From: Polymorphum gilvum SL003B-26A1
Lineage (GTDB): Bacteria > Pseudomonadota > Alphaproteobacteria > Rhizobiales > Stappiaceae
Reading direction: 5' to 3'
DNA: 64,000 nt
Assembly: GCF_000192745.1 (NCBI RefSeq)
Contig: NC_015259.1
Span: forward strand, 3,921,001 to 3,985,000
Position numbers and translations under genes: made by a program. A model generated the notes under the pieces. The model saw nothing but the letters and a program-made list of their open reading frames with translations. It did no database searches and had not been told where the DNA came from. Below, one piece after another: positions 1 to 11,076 of the stretch; within the stretch, counting starts at the first letter, position 1, and every line of letters starts with the position of its first letter.

Positions 1-1946
1 AAGAGGTCGATGTTGAGCCGGCCTTCCTTCACGTCCTCGACGATCGAACTCCAAGCGAGCGCGACGCGCGTGGCGTCGCTGAGCCGGGACATGGCCCCGT
101 GATCCGGGGCAAGGAAGATCAGCCGATTGCTGCGGTAGCGCGGCTTTGCGCCGTTCTTGCCGATGATCTCAAGCACGGCCTCGAAGGCGAGCCGGTGTTC
201 CTCGCGGGCGTACCACGTCTCCGGCGGCAGGACGATCAGGCGCAAGGCGGTGTCGTCCGGCACGTCGCCATGCGGGATGAAGACATGCACGCCGTCGAAC
301 GACGTGGCGTTGCCGACCGTCTTCTTCAGCACCTCGGCGATCTTGCCGCGCACCTCCGTCCGATCGTCGAAGCGGCGCTTCCGATCCTCCATCTCGCGCC
401 GCAGATTGGCGCGGGTGTCAAACCAGAAGCGGGTTGCGTCCTGTCCCTTGTCGCCGGAGGCGTTGAGATAGTGTAGCCGGTCGGCAAGCCGGCCGAGCGC
501 ATCGGCATAGACGGAAGACGCCTGACCCGGCTGAAGGCAGCCGAGAATGATATGCGCACGGTCGAGGCCGCGTGCGGCGACCTTGGACGCGACCGAAGAC
601 GGGGCGCTGCCGAGAAAGACCGTGCGCGCAATGCGCCGGGCTGCGCCCACCTGGCCGAAGCGCGGCTCCTTGTTCTCCAGAGCGGTAGTCTCGGCGCGGT
701 CGCCGTCGATGTCGCGCTCGATCACGGCATCCCAGCCGGCCGGAAGATAGTAGGTCAGTTCGTTGCGGCTGCTGCCATCATGGAGCGGCAGGCTGCCGGG
801 CATGATGAGCAAGTCCTTGTTGTCGTCCTTCCACAGCCGGAAGATGACCTTCGCCATGAGCTTCAGGACACCGCGCGTGCGCTGAAACCCGTCGATGGTC
901 GTCCAGTCCTCATAGAGACGGTCGAAAACCTCCGGGTGGATCGGATAGGCGTGCAACAGCCGATCGTAGTAGCGCCGCTCCTGCGTATCGGCCGGCAGCT
1001 TCACGCCCTCGGCGATATAGGCGTCGGCGAAGGCGCGGCATACGGCCTCGCGGGCCTTCTCGTCGCGCACCGGCTCGAACAGCCGGCGGCGCACGATCTC
1101 GAAGGCTTCCTCGGTCGCCACCGGCTTCCAAAGCGCCTGCACGCGCCCGAAGGTCTTTTCGAGGGCGCGCAACGCCGCGACGCCGCGCTGACTGCCCGCC
1201 TCAAGATCGGACTCCGGCAAGGACGCGAGCACGATGGCGCGGGGCACCAGCTTCACGGCTTCGGTGAGGGCCTGCACGAAGGACAGGTTGGAATCGTAGC
1301 TGCCGCCGCTGATCGCCTGCGATTCCGGGAATTGCCGGATATAGGCGACCAGCTCGTCGATCAGCACGACGCAAGGCGCATGGCGCTCCAGAAGCTCGCG
1401 CAGCACGTCCTTGCCGGGGGATGTGCCGGTCGCGTCCGCCTCGGCGACAAGCGCGAAGGCGTCAGCACCGCCGAGCTGCCATGCGATTTCGCCCCAAAGG
1501 GTCTTGACCGTCTGGCTCCCCCGCTTCCACGGCTGGCCCGGCGCGTGCGCCGTGCCGTCCAGCACCGCGACGCGGGCCTGCGGCACGTCCATCAAGCCCG
1601 CCCGATCGACAAGCGCGGGGATGCCGGCGAGGTCGGACAGGGCGCATTTGCGGGTGGCAAGGTGATAGACGGCGAGCATGGTGTGCGTCTTGCCGCCGCC
1701 GAAGGCGGTCTGAAGCTGAACAACCGGCTCGCCGCCTCGGCCGGCGAGCCGCTGCGCAACCTGCGTCAGCAGCAGCGCCATGCCCTCGGTGATGAACGTG
1801 CGGTCGAAGAACGCACCGGCATCCTGATATTCGCGGCTGGCCTTGCCGGTGTTGACGGCCGTGATGTCGGCCGCGAACTCCGATTGCTGGAACGTGCCTT
1901 CAAGCACGTCCTGATGGGGTACTGCCACTTCTCTCCAAGGTTTCAT
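1..1946 (-). CDS. DUF499-family AAA+ ATPase of a defence operon (3' end outside window)
   Basis: Translating the minus strand from ATG 1946 gives 648 uninterrupted codons that run off the left edge, so only the N-terminal part is visible. A Walker A motif (FGGGKTHT, residues 82-89) and a Walker B (VVLIDELV, about 193-200) identify a P-loop ATPase. The sequence around them fits the DUF499 family, whose members are usually around 1000 residues and often neighbour DUF1156 methyltransferases and helicases in defence islands. AGGGGGAG lies just upstream of the ATG and the gap to the preceding DUF1156 stop is 14 nt, so it is the last visible gene of the operon. Its biochemical role is not known to me. 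An ATP-driven sensor or DNA-remodelling role is inference. Confidence 0.85.
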   Translation of the reverse strand, partial: MKPWREVAVPHQDVLEGTFQQSEFAADITAVNTGKASREYQDAGAFFDRTFITEGMALLLTQVAQRLAGRGGEPVVQLQTAFGGGKTHTMLAVYHLATRKCALSDLAGIPALVDRAGLMDVPQARVAVLDGTAHAPGQPWKRGSQTVKTLWGEIAWQLGGADAFALVAEADATGTSPGKDVLRELLERHAPCVVLIDELVAYIRQFPESQAISGGSYDSNLSFVQALTEAVKLVPRAIVLASLPESDLEAGSQRGVAALRALEKTFGRVQALWKPVATEEAFEIVRRRLFEPVRDEKAREAVCRAFADAYIAEGVKLPADTQERRYYDRLLHAYPIHPEVFDRLYEDWTTIDGFQRTRGVLKLMAKVIFRLWKDDNKDLLIMPGSLPLHDGSSRNELTYYLPAGWDAVIERDIDGDRAETTALENKEPRFGQVGAARRIARTVFLGSAPSSVASKVAARGLDRAHIILGCLQPGQASSVYADALGRLADRLHYLNASGDKGQDATRFWFDTRANLRREMEDRKRRFDDRTEVRGKIAEVLKKTVGNATSFDGVHVFIPHGDVPDDTALRLIVLPPETWYAREEHRLAFEAVLEIIGKNGAKPRYRSNRLIFLAPDHGAMSRLSDATRVALAWSSIVEDVKEGRLNIDL

Positions 1947-1960
1947 CGTCGGCTCCCCCT

Positions 1961-4861
1961 TCAGCCAAACAGGTCGCCTTGATGCGCCTTCGGTGCCGCT
2001 GCGGCGGCGGATTCGATGGCGCTCCAGCTCGTTATGATTTCGTTATAGGCGCGAGCATCCTCGGCCCAGCCCGCCCGCTCGCAAAGCGTGTAGAGGCGAT
2101 AGGAAAGCTGCCGCGTCGCCTCGGCCTTAGCCGCGACGGCCGCAAGCACCTTGCCCGCGCCGCTCTCGCCTTCAGCTTTGAAGACACGGATCAGGTGATG
2201 CAGGGCTTCCCAGATGGGCAGGCGTGCGTCATCGGTTGGGTCCCAGTCGGACGGGTATTCCGCCCACTTCAGCAACCGGACAATGCCACCTTCGGCGAAG
2301 AGCACGCCCGACTGCTTCACACCGTCAACGCTGGTGCCTTTGGCGCGCGCAAGCGTGTCGGCCTCGCCGAACCGACTTTCCTTCCAGCCATATTGCTCGA
2401 ACCAGTGCAGGCAAAACTGCGTATCGTGGTCAAAGTCATCTTCGGCGAGGAAACGATTGATGAGCCGATACGCTGTTTGTACGGTCATCGGTGTGCCATC
2501 TGCCTCCAAAACGGCGGCGTATTTCGAGAACACCGCCATGCCAGGGCCGATAATGGCCTGCGAGAGGTCCACAGGCGCGACGGGAGAGCGGTCGTCGCCT
2601 GAGCCGCGCGTCATTTCATCAAGCGCGGCCGGCAAGACCTGATTTAACTCGCGCAAGAACGCACGGCGGGAAATCGTTTCGGCCGACGCGGGACGCGGAC
2701 GGCAAACTAGAACGATACTAGAAGCAAGTGCGTTTGCGCCTTTGGCGATTATTCTGCCTGCCCCCTCGGAACGAACTGGCCAAGTGCCTGTCAGCACGAA
2801 ACCGGAATGAATAACCGCCTCCAGAAAAGTCACCCATCCTGTGCTCGATGTCCCTTCGGCGCTTTGACTCTCTGACTGCTTGTAGGCGTAATATATCGTC
2901 ACTGGCATTGATGGGTGAGCTTGACCGGCAATCCGGTGCATTGCCCGCGTCATGCCGGCGAGAAAGAATGCTTCTGCTTTTTCTTTACCGCCATGACGAT
3001 ATGGAGTGGCGACCAGTTCTTCCGACTTTGGGACAGAAAGTGTCGCAAAAAGGCTAGGGAAAATGGGCCGAAGTGCTCTTCTAAGCCAAACATAAAAGAA
3101 GTCTGACAGGTCAGCATACGCGATGTTGTCGTAGTAGGGCGGATCGGTCGATACGACCTTTCCGGCGGAAATATCCTGTGCCGCAGCGTCAGTTTGGATC
3201 GCTACCGAACGGATGCTGGCTGGAAGATAGCCGATTGCCATAGAGCCTTTGTCTATGGCGCTTGAGAAGCTGCCCCCAGCATCCGCAAGTGGATTTGATT
3301 CGGCGAAATCCCACGCCATCGGGATCGCCTGACGCGCAAAAGTCTCCCGGAATGCTCCTCGATCACTCATCCAAGACGCTATCGAAGATCCTATATTTGC
3401 AACCTTAGAGATCGCAAATGCCAAGTAGATCGCGATAGTCTCGGCATAAGCGAGCGAGCCAGTTCCACCTGCATCAAGCGGAGTCGTGTCGTGACCCACG
3501 CCAGACGCAGCGGCGTCACGCTCGATATTTTCTTTTATCTCCGTGATGAGATCGCTGAGCGTCGAAAGCATCAGTAGCTGCCGAGGCGTAAAAAGATCGC
3601 CATATGTCACCAACCCGTAATCCACAGTCCAGAAATTGCGTGGATCGTTGGGCAGAGCGGCTTCCGGTCGCCATGACGGACTTATCTCTTTCGCAATTTG
3701 CTCTATTTCGACAGATGGTGGCAAATATAAGCGTCCGCGAGGCCCTTCAACCACAACGGCGAGTAAACGCATACCCATTCGACCGGCACGCCCCTCTGCC
3801 TTTATGTATTGTGGTTCGATGGGCGTGCCTGACAGCAGACATCTGAAATTGGCACCTCTGGATAGCTTCGTTCCGTCTTTCGCGTCGGCAGGTAGCTTGC
3901 CGATCTTTACAGACAGGCGATAGCTATCCCCGTCAATAGAAGGACACACATAGGCTTCATTCCCTGCCCTGCTAGACAACACGAACGTCGAGGCAAGCGG
4001 CACATCGACATGCCGGAAGGCGGGGTTGGGACTCTTGACGGTTCTTGCCCATAGCCACGCGATAACCGCGAGTTTCTGGCCGACAAGCGGCTTGAGGTCG
4101 GGGCGCTCCTGCGCCGTCTCCTTCCCAATTTCGACGGGTGGATAGAGGTGTCCGATGCGCTTCTCGGCCTCGTCACGCATCCATTGCCCGTAGTAGCGGA
4201 CATCCTCGGCAAGCCCCTGCGCCCTAGACCACTGCTGGCTCCAAGCCGCCTTGTTGTTCCGAGATGCAGGGTTCACCGGCGGTCGCCCGGCAAACTTTGG
4301 CGGAATCTCGATCATCGCCTTGTTGATGAGGACGGCGACCGGATTGAGGTCGGACGCATAGGATTCAAGCCCAAGGCGCTGCGCCTCAAGCGGTATCGCC
4401 CCGCCGCCTGCGAACGGATCGTGGAAGGCTGGCAGCTTTTCGGGATCAAACAGCTCTGCCGCTTGCGGATGGGCCTTGTTGAGTTCGCAGGTCTCGCGCC
4501 AGGACTTGCGAATCTCCGCCCGCGCCTTTTGCAGCACGGCCTCGTTGGTGGTGTTCTCCCACTTCACCAAATCCTTGATGATGGCGAAGAGCCGATTCCG
4601 GCTCGCGGCCCAGCTCGCCTTGATGTTGTTCGGCGGAATCTCGCCCGGATGCTCAAGCTCCCATTTCCACGACGGATCGTTGACCATCTGCGCGAAGATC
4701 ACGGCGCGCGCCGCCGCAAGCGGCCGCCGCGCCCACCACAGATGCAGAGTGCTCGGATGCCCGTGCCGGATCGACTTCTCGCGCGCGGCAGCCTCGTTGA
4801 TCGCATCCAACGGCAGCGCGACTTCGATCAGCTTCTTCGGGGTTTTCACGGTTACGGTCAT
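1961..4861 (-). CDS. DUF1156-domain DNA methyltransferase
   Basis: 966 residues. The N-terminus (about 10-80) carries the DUF1156 signature region, including [17 protein letters not shown] methyltransferase fold follows, with SAM-binding motif I DPFAGGG at 148-154 and catalytic motif IV DPPYYDN beginning at D573. DPPY indicates amino-methylation (N6-adenine or N4-cytosine). The roughly 400 residues between the two motifs are a long insertion that could hold target recognition. The gene begins 2 nt after the HNH nuclease gene ends and is followed 14 nt later by the DUF499 gene. In the context of a helicase and nuclease it most likely marks host DNA as self. Parts of the gene (about 2.7-4.0 kb) look less GC-rich than the neighbouring core genes, which suits transfer. 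Sequence specificity cannot be read from the sequence. Confidence 0.88.
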   Translation of the reverse strand: MTVTVKTPKKLIEVALPLDAINEAAAREKSIRHGHPSTLHLWWARRPLAAARAVIFAQMVNDPSWKWELEHPGEIPPNNIKASWAASRNRLFAIIKDLVKWENTTNEAVLQKARAEIRKSWRETCELNKAHPQAAELFDPEKLPAFHDPFAGGGAIPLEAQRLGLESYASDLNPVAVLINKAMIEIPPKFAGRPPVNPASRNNKAAWSQQWSRAQGLAEDVRYYGQWMRDEAEKRIGHLYPPVEIGKETAQERPDLKPLVGQKLAVIAWLWARTVKSPNPAFRHVDVPLASTFVLSSRAGNEAYVCPSIDGDSYRLSVKIGKLPADAKDGTKLSRGANFRCLLSGTPIEPQYIKAEGRAGRMGMRLLAVVVEGPRGRLYLPPSVEIEQIAKEISPSWRPEAALPNDPRNFWTVDYGLVTYGDLFTPRQLLMLSTLSDLITEIKENIERDAAASGVGHDTTPLDAGGTGSLAYAETIAIYLAFAISKVANIGSSIASWMSDRGAFRETFARQAIPMAWDFAESNPLADAGGSFSSAIDKGSMAIGYLPASIRSVAIQTDAAAQDISAGKVVSTDPPYYDNIAYADLSDFFYVWLRRALRPIFPSLFATLSVPKSEELVATPYRHGGKEKAEAFFLAGMTRAMHRIAGQAHPSMPVTIYYAYKQSESQSAEGTSSTGWVTFLEAVIHSGFVLTGTWPVRSEGAGRIIAKGANALASSIVLVCRPRPASAETISRRAFLRELNQVLPAALDEMTRGSGDDRSPVAPVDLSQAIIGPGMAVFSKYAAVLEADGTPMTVQTAYRLINRFLAEDDFDHDTQFCLHWFEQYGWKESRFGEADTLARAKGTSVDGVKQSGVLFAEGGIVRLLKWAEYPSDWDPTDDARLPIWEALHHLIRVFKAEGESGAGKVLAAVAAKAEATRQLSYRLYTLCERAGWAEDARAYNEIITSWSAIESAAAAAPKAHQGDLFG

Positions 4862-4863
4862 TC

Positions 4864-5505
4864 TTATTGTCTTTCCGTCAGAACATGCCGGATGGCTGTG
4901 TAGAATGGTAGGTTTCGCGCGATCTCAAGCTCCGCGTGGAAAAGGGTTCGAATATCATCGGACGGCCAACCTTCGTCGAACGCTGTATTTGCGTCGTCAA
5001 CGTACCCGGATACGGCGGCCTTGCGCATAGCGCGCAGGCGACCCCACTTGGCATCGAGCGAGAATACGCGCAGCGTCTCAGTCGCTCGTCGTTGATCGAC
5101 TTCGGAAAGACCGTGCCGGACGCTGATCGTCCCATCGGCCTGAAAGATGAAGAAGCCATCCGGATCGTCGCAGCACGGATTTATCAGGTCGGTGACGTTG
5201 TATTGGCCTGCGCCGTTATCCTTGAAGTGACCGCATGAGTCCGTCTGGTCACAAGACCAGAAGAGATTCTCCCAATCGAAGATGAGCGCGGGATGCACGC
5301 TCTTCCGCCGGAAATGCTCTATGTGCTGGCCGAGAGTTTCTATGTCGCCCTCGCAATAAGCGCAGCGACGGCCCTGCATCGTTTCAAGATGCGTTCTGAT
5401 CTCTTCCTTGTGGACGGAAGACACATTGTCCCACGTATGAACGCCGTGGGCGTAGCCGCCCAGGCAAGCCGGCGCAGGGCAGATGGCGCGATCAAGTTTC
5501 CGCAT
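4864..5505 (-). CDS. ptuB: PtuB-like HNH endonuclease (Septu-type effector)
   Basis: 213 residues from ATG 5505. A GTG at 5514 is in frame, but GGAGGG sits about 8 nt before the ATG and too close to the GTG, so the ATG is preferred. The HNH/Zn core reads CxxC at C48/C51, HIEH at 61-64, WEN with N80, then C85, C91 and H93. This matches the TIGR02646-like HNH family to which PtuB of Septu and the Ec78 retron nuclease belong. Septu is a known two-gene anti-phage system in which an ATPase (PtuA) controls this nuclease. The gene starts 1 nt after the ATPase stop and ends 2 nt before the DUF1156 methyltransferase, so it is translationally linked to both. The Septu assignment rests on domain pairing. 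Activity is not shown. Confidence 0.78.
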   Translation of the reverse strand: MRKLDRAICPAPACLGGYAHGVHTWDNVSSVHKEEIRTHLETMQGRRCAYCEGDIETLGQHIEHFRRKSVHPALIFDWENLFWSCDQTDSCGHFKDNGAGQYNVTDLINPCCDDPDGFFIFQADGTISVRHGLSEVDQRRATETLRVFSLDAKWGRLRAMRKAAVSGYVDDANTAFDEGWPSDDIRTLFHAELEIARNLPFYTAIRHVLTERQ

Positions 5506-5506
5506 G

Positions 5507-6838
5507 TCACGCACCCTCCGGCCGGTTTTTGGCTAGCCGGAACCGTTGGAAGCGGATGAGGCGGTCGGCCTCCAGCATGACCTGATGGCTCTCGCCGTAG
5601 TGCGCGATCAGGCGTTGCCGCAAGTCGGTGGCTTCCGGCCCTTCGGCTTCGCCCGCCTCGATGAGCTTTCGATAGGCGCTGAGGTCGATTGCCTCCTCAA
5701 CCTGCGGAACGGGGTCCACGTCCATCACGGTCGCCAGGACATCGGCGCTCTCGACGCCTCTGGTCTGAATCAGGGGCGTCTCGATCACCACGTCGCCGTT
5801 GCTGATATGGAGGACGCGGATCGACGACTTATCGACGGTGGACAGAACATGCGGGCTGTGCGTGCTGACAATGATCTGTAGGGCCGGGAACGCAGCTTGC
5901 AGCAAGCCGAGCACCTGCTGCTGCCAGCGGGGGTGCAGGTGCATGTCCACTTCATCGACGATGAGGATGCCAGGGGTCTCGATCGCAGCCCGATCGCTCA
6001 GTTGCGGATTGAGGCTTGCGCAGCGGCGCGCGACATCGGCGACAAGCGCAAGCATGGTGCGCACGCCATCGCTCAACATGGACAACGGCAGCTCGCCCCG
6101 CGACTCGTGCTGGGCTGTCAGGGTATGAAGCTCGTCATCCCAGCGGAGGCTTGACCAGCCGGTCGGCTGAAGAACCGTGTCGGTGGCGGCCTTCACGCCC
6201 TCGATCATCGCAAGGTTGGCTTGCAGGCTTTCCCGGAATGAAGGCGATGCCGTCTGCCTGAAACGATGCTCGAACCACGCCGAAATGCCCTTGAAGGACG
6301 AAGACGACGTGAGGCAATCGGCATAGCCGGCGACGCGCTCCCCGACATTGGTGACGGAGGATCGGCGATATTCGGTCTGCCGTTGCTCGCTCCAGAGGCG
6401 ACCCGTCCCGTAATAGGCAATGAGCGGAAGAACCGCCGTGTCGGACAGGAAAGGCTGCGCGGCTGCTTTCATCGTACTAAGGTGCCGGGTGCTCGGCCGC
6501 ACTTTGTCCCCGTAGGTTCTAACGGCGCTCTTCCACGTCACGGCCTCGCCCTGAACGGTAGCCTGCGCTCCGTATTCGGTCGGAAGGCAGGGGGACATCC
6601 TGCGCTCCTGACCAGGGACTAGGCGCACGTCGCTCCGCTCGATGCGCCGGACCTTCTCCGGCGGATAGAGCGCGTTGACGAAGACCGAGAGCGCAGCTCC
6701 AGCGGCGTCGAGCACGGCGGTCTTGCCGCTGCCGTTCTCCGCGACCAGCACGGTCAGGCGGGGGTGGAACTCGACCTCGCAATGGGCGAAGCAGCGAAAA
6801 TTCGTCAGCGATAGCTTGTCGAGGCTCAGCGCGATCAT
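5507..6838 (-). CDS. ptuA: PtuA-like AAA/ABC-type ATPase (Septu-type)
   Basis: 443 residues of the RecF/SMC-like AAA class. The N-terminus has the LTNFRCF motif typical of OLD/RecF-type ATPases, a Walker A in ENGSGKT (34-40), an LSDGVR signature-like loop in the middle, a Walker B ([13 protein letters not shown]) and a terminal switch histidine in VSTHSPHVL. Length and pairing with an HNH gene match PtuA of type I Septu. The start codon overlaps the helicase stop as ATGA (6835-6838), and the stop lies 1 nt before the HNH start, so helicase, ATPase and nuclease are translationally coupled. The likely role is to hold and license the nuclease in response to infection. Many OLD-like ATPases look similar, so the partner gene carries much of the identification. 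Confidence 0.78.
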   Translation of the reverse strand: MIALSLDKLSLTNFRCFAHCEVEFHPRLTVLVAENGSGKTAVLDAAGAALSVFVNALYPPEKVRRIERSDVRLVPGQERRMSPCLPTEYGAQATVQGEAVTWKSAVRTYGDKVRPSTRHLSTMKAAAQPFLSDTAVLPLIAYYGTGRLWSEQRQTEYRRSSVTNVGERVAGYADCLTSSSSFKGISAWFEHRFRQTASPSFRESLQANLAMIEGVKAATDTVLQPTGWSSLRWDDELHTLTAQHESRGELPLSMLSDGVRTMLALVADVARRCASLNPQLSDRAAIETPGILIVDEVDMHLHPRWQQQVLGLLQAAFPALQIIVSTHSPHVLSTVDKSSIRVLHISNGDVVIETPLIQTRGVESADVLATVMDVDPVPQVEEAIDLSAYRKLIEAGEAEGPEATDLRQRLIAHYGESHQVMLEADRLIRFQRFRLAKNRPEGA

Positions 6839-9800
6839 CGGGCCTCTGCCTTGGCGAGCAGATCGCCCAGATGGAAGTTGATGGATGCGACGCCCCAGCC
6901 CGGTTCGCGGTCGAAGGGGCTGGGAATATAGTGCGGGCCGTCGATAGCATCGTCCTCACCGACGATGGCGATCGCCAGCACGAACTTGTCACCCTGATTG
7001 AAGGCGTAGAGCATTTCGTTACGTGTAATCGTAATGGTGCTTGCGCCCTTCACCCGGCCCTTCACTTCAATGTGCTTGGGATCAGGCTGCCTGCCGTCAA
7101 CGGCCGGCGGATAGGAAGTCAAATCCCAGCCGCACTTTGCGGCGGAGACATCGACGACGCGGCAGCCGCGCGCTTCCTCGGCCTGCCGGACGGCTGACAT
7201 GGCAAGATGCTCGATGCGCGAGCGGGCCGTCGCGTCGGCCGCGAAGGTCGCCGCCACCGGATCGGCGGGCTCGTCGCCGCGCAGCTTGTTCATCAAGCCC
7301 GCCGGCACGATCAGCGCCGCGCCCAACACGACCGGCGTGCCGTTCACGACATGGCGCATGGCCTGAAGCTCTTTCTTTCGATTGTCCAAACGGCCCTGAA
7401 GGTCGCCAAGCGTGCGCTCGACATTCTGAAGGTTGAGCCGCACGTCCTTTCCGACCTCGGCGTCGTCCTTCAGCTTCATCCAACGGTCCTGCCAGAAGGC
7501 GATTTCCTTGCTCAGCCGCTCATGGACGGCGTTCAGGGTCTTCTCCACATGGTCGATGCGCCGCTGCGCAACCTCGCCATAGTGCTCCGGCACCAGCGTC
7601 GTCGCGGCGAGGGCCAAGGCACGCGCCTCCTGACCGGAGGACAGCCAAGGCGCGTCGAGCACGTCGTTGAGCAAGGGGCGCTCGGCCTCTGGCAAAGGCT
7701 CAAGGTCGAGATGGGGCGCCCATCCGGCGAAGCTCGCCTGCCCGTCCGGGCCAACCCGCACGAATTGCAGGCGTTTAGATAGCACGGTGTTGTCGCCGGA
7801 CTTGATCTCATGCGTCAGCAGGAACAGCAGCGCCGGGTCGAGTCCTTCATCGGACGGGTCAACAAGGATCGAACCCTGCCGGAGAAGGTTGGTGTGCTGC
7901 TCCAGGATCATATCCGACATGGCGAGCATGAGCGGATGGCCGGGGTGCATGAGAACGGCGCGCTCCACCCCCGCCTTGTCGAGCGGCTGAATGGCCTGAC
8001 GTTCAAAGCAAATGCGGCTGTAGCGCCGCAAGACAGGCTCATGGTCGCGGCGATTCCGGCCGGTCAGCCGGCGGTCACGCTCGCGGATCGCCGAAGGAAT
8101 ATGGCTGATCTCGTAACGGCCGGCCTCGCGCGGATGCGCCGTGCCGCCGAGCGCGTCGAGGGCCTTGGAGAAGAAGGCTCGGACGAAGTAGGGCTGAAGC
8201 CGCCGGGCCTCCGCCTTCTCCATTTCCTCCTTCACGGCGAACAGCCGATCCGCGCTCATCGTCTCCTGCGCGAGCGCATTGCGGTTCAAGAGGGATTTCA
8301 GGTGATCGTGGTCGAGCGCCTTGTCGATCTTCTGGGTCAGGCGGGCGCGGACTTCGGGCCGGTCGCCGTAGCGGATCGCCTCGACCAGCAAATCCTTCAG
8401 GCTGGTTTCCTCGAAAACCTCGCCGAGAATGTCGAACACTCGGCCATGCAGAGCTTGGCTCTCGACCTCCAGCTTCAGAAGCAGGCGGTGATAGACATCG
8501 CCTTCGCGGGTCTCCTTGGCAACCAGATTCCACAGGTGGCAAACCTCGGTCTGCCCGATGCGGTGAATACGGCCGAACCGCTGCTCCAGCCGGTTCGGAT
8601 TCCAGGGCAAGTCATAGTTGACCATGAGGTTGGCGTTCTGAAGGTTGACACCTTCGCCTGCGGCGTCGGTCGCCACCAAGACACGGACATCGGGATCGGA
8701 GCGGAAAAGCGCCTGAAGTCGGCGACGCTCGTCACGGTGCGTGCCACCGTGGATGGTCACAATGGCGTCGGGATTGCCAAGCACGCCGGCAATCCGCGCA
8801 TGAAGGTAGTTCAGCGTATCTCGGTGTTCGGAAAAGATTATGATTTTGCGCTGCCGACCGGCGGCATCGCGGGTTTCGGGGTGGTTCTGAAGGATTCTCG
8901 ACAACTCATCCCATTTGCGATCCTGCCCGGAGGCGACGACGGCCTTGGCCTGCTCCTCCAGTCCCTTCAGGATGACAATCTCCGCTTCAAGCTCGACTAC
9001 AGTCTTGGCGGCCGTCGCATCGTCGATCAGGTTTTCCTCAAGGGATTCCTGCTCCTCCGCGCTCAAGTCGTCGTCGTCCTCCGGCGCACCAGCATAAGTT
9101 TCGGCTGCGGCGTGACGTCCCTTGATGCCGAGCTTTTCGTCCCGCAGCCTATTCTCAAGCCGCTCACGTCGGCGCTTGAGCGACTGGAAAATGGCTTCAG
9201 GGCTTGAAGCGAGACGCCGTTGCAGCGCGGCAAGGGCGAAGCCGACAGAGCCCTTGCGCGCCCCTTCGAGCTGGTCGGCCTTGCCCATCTCCGTCTGCAC
9301 ATATTGAGTCACGGCCTCGTACAGGGCCGCTTCGATGGGCGAGAGAACGTAATTGACGGTGTATGCCTTTCGCTCCGGGAAAAGCGGCGTGCCGTCGAAC
9401 TTGACCAACTCTTCCTTAACCATGCGGCGCATTAGGTCGGAGGCATCGACCTTATGCACGCCGTCCCGGAACTTGCCGTAGAATCGGTCGGAATCGAGCA
9501 GTGAAAGGAAAAGCTGAAAGTCCGCTTCCTTGCCGTTGTGCGGCGTCGCGGTCATCAACAGCAGGTGCCGAACATGAGCGCCCAGCTTCTCCGCAAAACG
9601 GAAACGGCCGGTCTTCTCAAGCTTGGAACCGAAATAGTGCGCGGAGAGCTTATGCGCTTCGTCGAAGACGGCGAGGTCCCAGCCGGGTGCGCAGAGCTTG
9701 TCCTGAAGTTCCTCGTTCCGAGAGAGCTGGTCCAGCCTAACGATGAGGCGTGGATAGTCGTCGAACGGGTTTCCGCTGGGCGAGGTCTGCTCCATAAGCG

Positions 9801-10347
9801 AGGAATAGACGTGAAACTCTAGCCCGAATTTCTCGTAAAGCTCGTCCCGCCATTGCTCGACTAGGCTGCCGGGCGCGACGATCAGGATGCGATGCGAGTC
9901 CGCGCGCATGATGAGTTCGCGGATGTAAAGGCCGGCCATGATCGTCTTGCCCGCACCGGGATCGTCCGCCAGGACGAACCGCAGTGGCTGCCGGGGCAAA
10001 AGCGACTCATAGACGGCGGTAATCTGGTGAGGCAGCGGCTCCACATTCGAGCTGTGGACCGCCATCATCGGATCGAAGAGGAAGGCGAGGTCGATCCGCT
10101 TCGCCTCACAAGCAAGCTGGAAAGCTGCGCCGTCACCGTCGAAGGAGAAGGGTCGCTCGACAGTGGCGACATCGACCGAAGGCTCGTCGCCCCTGCCCAG
10201 AAGCCGTTCCTTCATCGCGCCGTCCGGCGTCCGGTAGATGAGCTGGACGGAGCCTTCCCCCAGGGGGACGACGGCAACGACCGTCACGATCTGGGACGGC
10301 TCGATCCCAGATAGACTCAGGCCAGACTTGATTTCTTCGAGCTTCAT
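6835..10347 (-). CDS. SNF2-family helicase with C-terminal DUF3883 domain (DISARM DrmD-like)
   Basis: 1170 residues from ATG 10347. The frame stays open upstream but contains no convincing earlier start and no family similarity there. SF2/SNF2 motifs are Walker A GAGKT (131-135), DEAH box (229-232), TATPH (266-270), [12 protein letters not shown], and motif [13 protein letters not shown] (589-599). The C-terminus (about 1045-1165) is DUF3883-like and contains IEVKG (1093-1097), an ExK pattern resembling PD-(D/E)xK nucleases, although I cannot say it is catalytic. The protein resembles DISARM-type SNF2 helicases, which translocate on DNA to distinguish or process phage genomes. It is the first gene of the tightly coupled set and lies 64 nt downstream of the HigA-type antitoxin gene. 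Confidence 0.87.
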   Translation of the reverse strand: MKLEEIKSGLSLSGIEPSQIVTVVAVVPLGEGSVQLIYRTPDGAMKERLLGRGDEPSVDVATVERPFSFDGDGAAFQLACEAKRIDLAFLFDPMMAVHSSNVEPLPHQITAVYESLLPRQPLRFVLADDPGAGKTIMAGLYIRELIMRADSHRILIVAPGSLVEQWRDELYEKFGLEFHVYSSLMEQTSPSGNPFDDYPRLIVRLDQLSRNEELQDKLCAPGWDLAVFDEAHKLSAHYFGSKLEKTGRFRFAEKLGAHVRHLLLMTATPHNGKEADFQLFLSLLDSDRFYGKFRDGVHKVDASDLMRRMVKEELVKFDGTPLFPERKAYTVNYVLSPIEAALYEAVTQYVQTEMGKADQLEGARKGSVGFALAALQRRLASSPEAIFQSLKRRRERLENRLRDEKLGIKGRHAAAETYAGAPEDDDDLSAEEQESLEENLIDDATAAKTVVELEAEIVILKGLEEQAKAVVASGQDRKWDELSRILQNHPETRDAAGRQRKIIIFSEHRDTLNYLHARIAGVLGNPDAIVTIHGGTHRDERRRLQALFRSDPDVRVLVATDAAGEGVNLQNANLMVNYDLPWNPNRLEQRFGRIHRIGQTEVCHLWNLVAKETREGDVYHRLLLKLEVESQALHGRVFDILGEVFEETSLKDLLVEAIRYGDRPEVRARLTQKIDKALDHDHLKSLLNRNALAQETMSADRLFAVKEEMEKAEARRLQPYFVRAFFSKALDALGGTAHPREAGRYEISHIPSAIRERDRRLTGRNRRDHEPVLRRYSRICFERQAIQPLDKAGVERAVLMHPGHPLMLAMSDMILEQHTNLLRQGSILVDPSDEGLDPALLFLLTHEIKSGDNTVLSKRLQFVRVGPDGQASFAGWAPHLDLEPLPEAERPLLNDVLDAPWLSSGQEARALALAATTLVPEHYGEVAQRRIDHVEKTLNAVHERLSKEIAFWQDRWMKLKDDAEVGKDVRLNLQNVERTLGDLQGRLDNRKKELQAMRHVVNGTPVVLGAALIVPAGLMNKLRGDEPADPVAATFAADATARSRIEHLAMSAVRQAEEARGCRVVDVSAAKCGWDLTSYPPAVDGRQPDPKHIEVKGRVKGASTITITRNEMLYAFNQGDKFVLAIAIVGEDDAIDGPHYIPSPFDREPGWGVASINFHLGDLLAKAEAR

Positions 10348-10411
10348 GTGGTGGACGGCTTTCTTTTGGGTGCGCGAGCCTCTGCCCCGAAGTTTGCTGA
10401 ATTTGAACCGG

Positions 10412-10732
10412 TCATGATGGGAGATTTCGCTGCGGCGGCTTGCCCGAATAGGGCGCGACGTTGACCGCCTCCGCCTTCTTCCGTGCCTCGGCGATGTCGA
10501 AGCTATTCTGCATCCGCATGAGTGTTTCCATCGACACGCCGAACGCCTTCTCGATGCGGATTGCCATTTCCGGCGACAGGTCGGCCCGCTCGTTGAGCAG
10601 GGCGGACAAGGCGGCGCGGGTGACACCGAGAACATCGGCGGCAGCAGTGACCGACAGGCCGAGAGGTTCGATCACCTCGGTCTTTACAAAGCCGCCGGGA
10701 TGGGCGGGAGCCTTCATTCGGATGCCGTTCAT
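10412..10732 (-). CDS. higA: HigA-family antitoxin / XRE transcription regulator
   Basis: About 106 residues from ATG 10732. GTG 10747 and ATG 10717 are alternatives, and no clear ribosome site decides. The start region contains the KxPxHPGG pattern characteristic of HigA/VapI-type antitoxins. A helix-turn-helix follows ([20 protein letters not shown]) and then the [14 protein letters not shown] stretch of this family. The gene follows the toxin gene by 18 nt, in the toxin-first order typical of higBA. The protein should neutralise the RelE-fold toxin and repress its own promoter, for which a perfect palindrome is visible at 11069-11084. Because the helicase operon begins 64 nt downstream on the same strand with no evident terminator, HigA may also control the defence genes. 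Confidence 0.88.
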   Translation of the reverse strand: MNGIRMKAPAHPGGFVKTEVIEPLGLSVTAAADVLGVTRAALSALLNERADLSPEMAIRIEKAFGVSMETLMRMQNSFDIAEARKKAEAVNVAPYSGKPPQRNLPS

Positions 10733-10750
10733 TGCGCTTGCGCCCACGTC

Positions 10751-11041
10751 TCAGCCGCTTCCTTCGTAGTTAAGGTCTACGATCTCGTTTTCCTGTGCGT
10801 CGATCGCAAACGTGAGCGCGCCGATCGGCGCGGCCCGAAGCTCCCATCGCCCCCGCCCGGCACCCGGCGGTAGTTGAACCGTCCAGCCAGCGACGCAGCG
10901 AAGCTCCGATTCCCCGGCCATGTCCTGAAGGAAGGACAGGATGCGCCGCAATCTCGAAACCTCGATGCCTCGCGGGCCGGCCGGTTCGTCCTCTGCGATG
11001 AGAGAGCGCAGGCCCGGATGGACCACGTTCCGAATCTTCAT
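10751..11041 (-). CDS. higB: HigB/RelE-fold toxin
   Basis: 96 residues from ATG 11041, the usual length for HigB toxins (about 92-100). The pattern KIRNVVHPGLRSL, an internal block VSRLRRILSFL, a tryptophan near GWTVQLPPG, and the C-terminal ENEIVDLNYEG fit the RelE/HigB ribosome-dependent mRNA interferase superfamily. ATGs at 11068 and GTG 11083 would add 9 and 14 residues but lie inside the promoter/operator region. The predicted transcription start falls at or near ATG 11041, so the mRNA may be leaderless or nearly so. It precedes higA by 18 nt. Assignment is by pattern and pairing. Catalytic residues in this family vary and I do not assign them. Confidence 0.8.
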   Translation of the reverse strand: MKIRNVVHPGLRSLIAEDEPAGPRGIEVSRLRRILSFLQDMAGESELRCVAGWTVQLPPGAGRGRWELRAAPIGALTFAIDAQENEIVDLNYEGSG

Positions 11042-11046
11042 GGCCG

Positions 11047-11076
11047 ATGCTACCGAATGGTTGCGCATAGTGTCAA
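11047..11076 (-). promoter_or_regulatory. Candidate sigma70-type promoter of higBA and probably the defence operon
   Basis: On the minus strand TTGACA (11076-11071) is a perfect -35. After an 18-nt spacer comes TAGCAT (11052-11047), which matches TATAAT at four positions. The predicted start is about 6-7 nt further, at the higB ATG. The -35 lies inside the inverted repeat at 11069-11084, so repressor binding would block polymerase. Confidence 0.6.

Noticed and set aside
552-1982. A plus-strand open frame of 476 codons at the left edge
   Set aside because: The opposite strand encodes a DUF499 ATPase with Walker motifs. The plus-strand translation is rich in Arg/Gly/His and has no family features.
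7810-9207. A plus-strand open frame of 465 codons inside the helicase region
   Set aside because: It is antisense to the SNF2 helicase motifs, which are intact on the minus strand.
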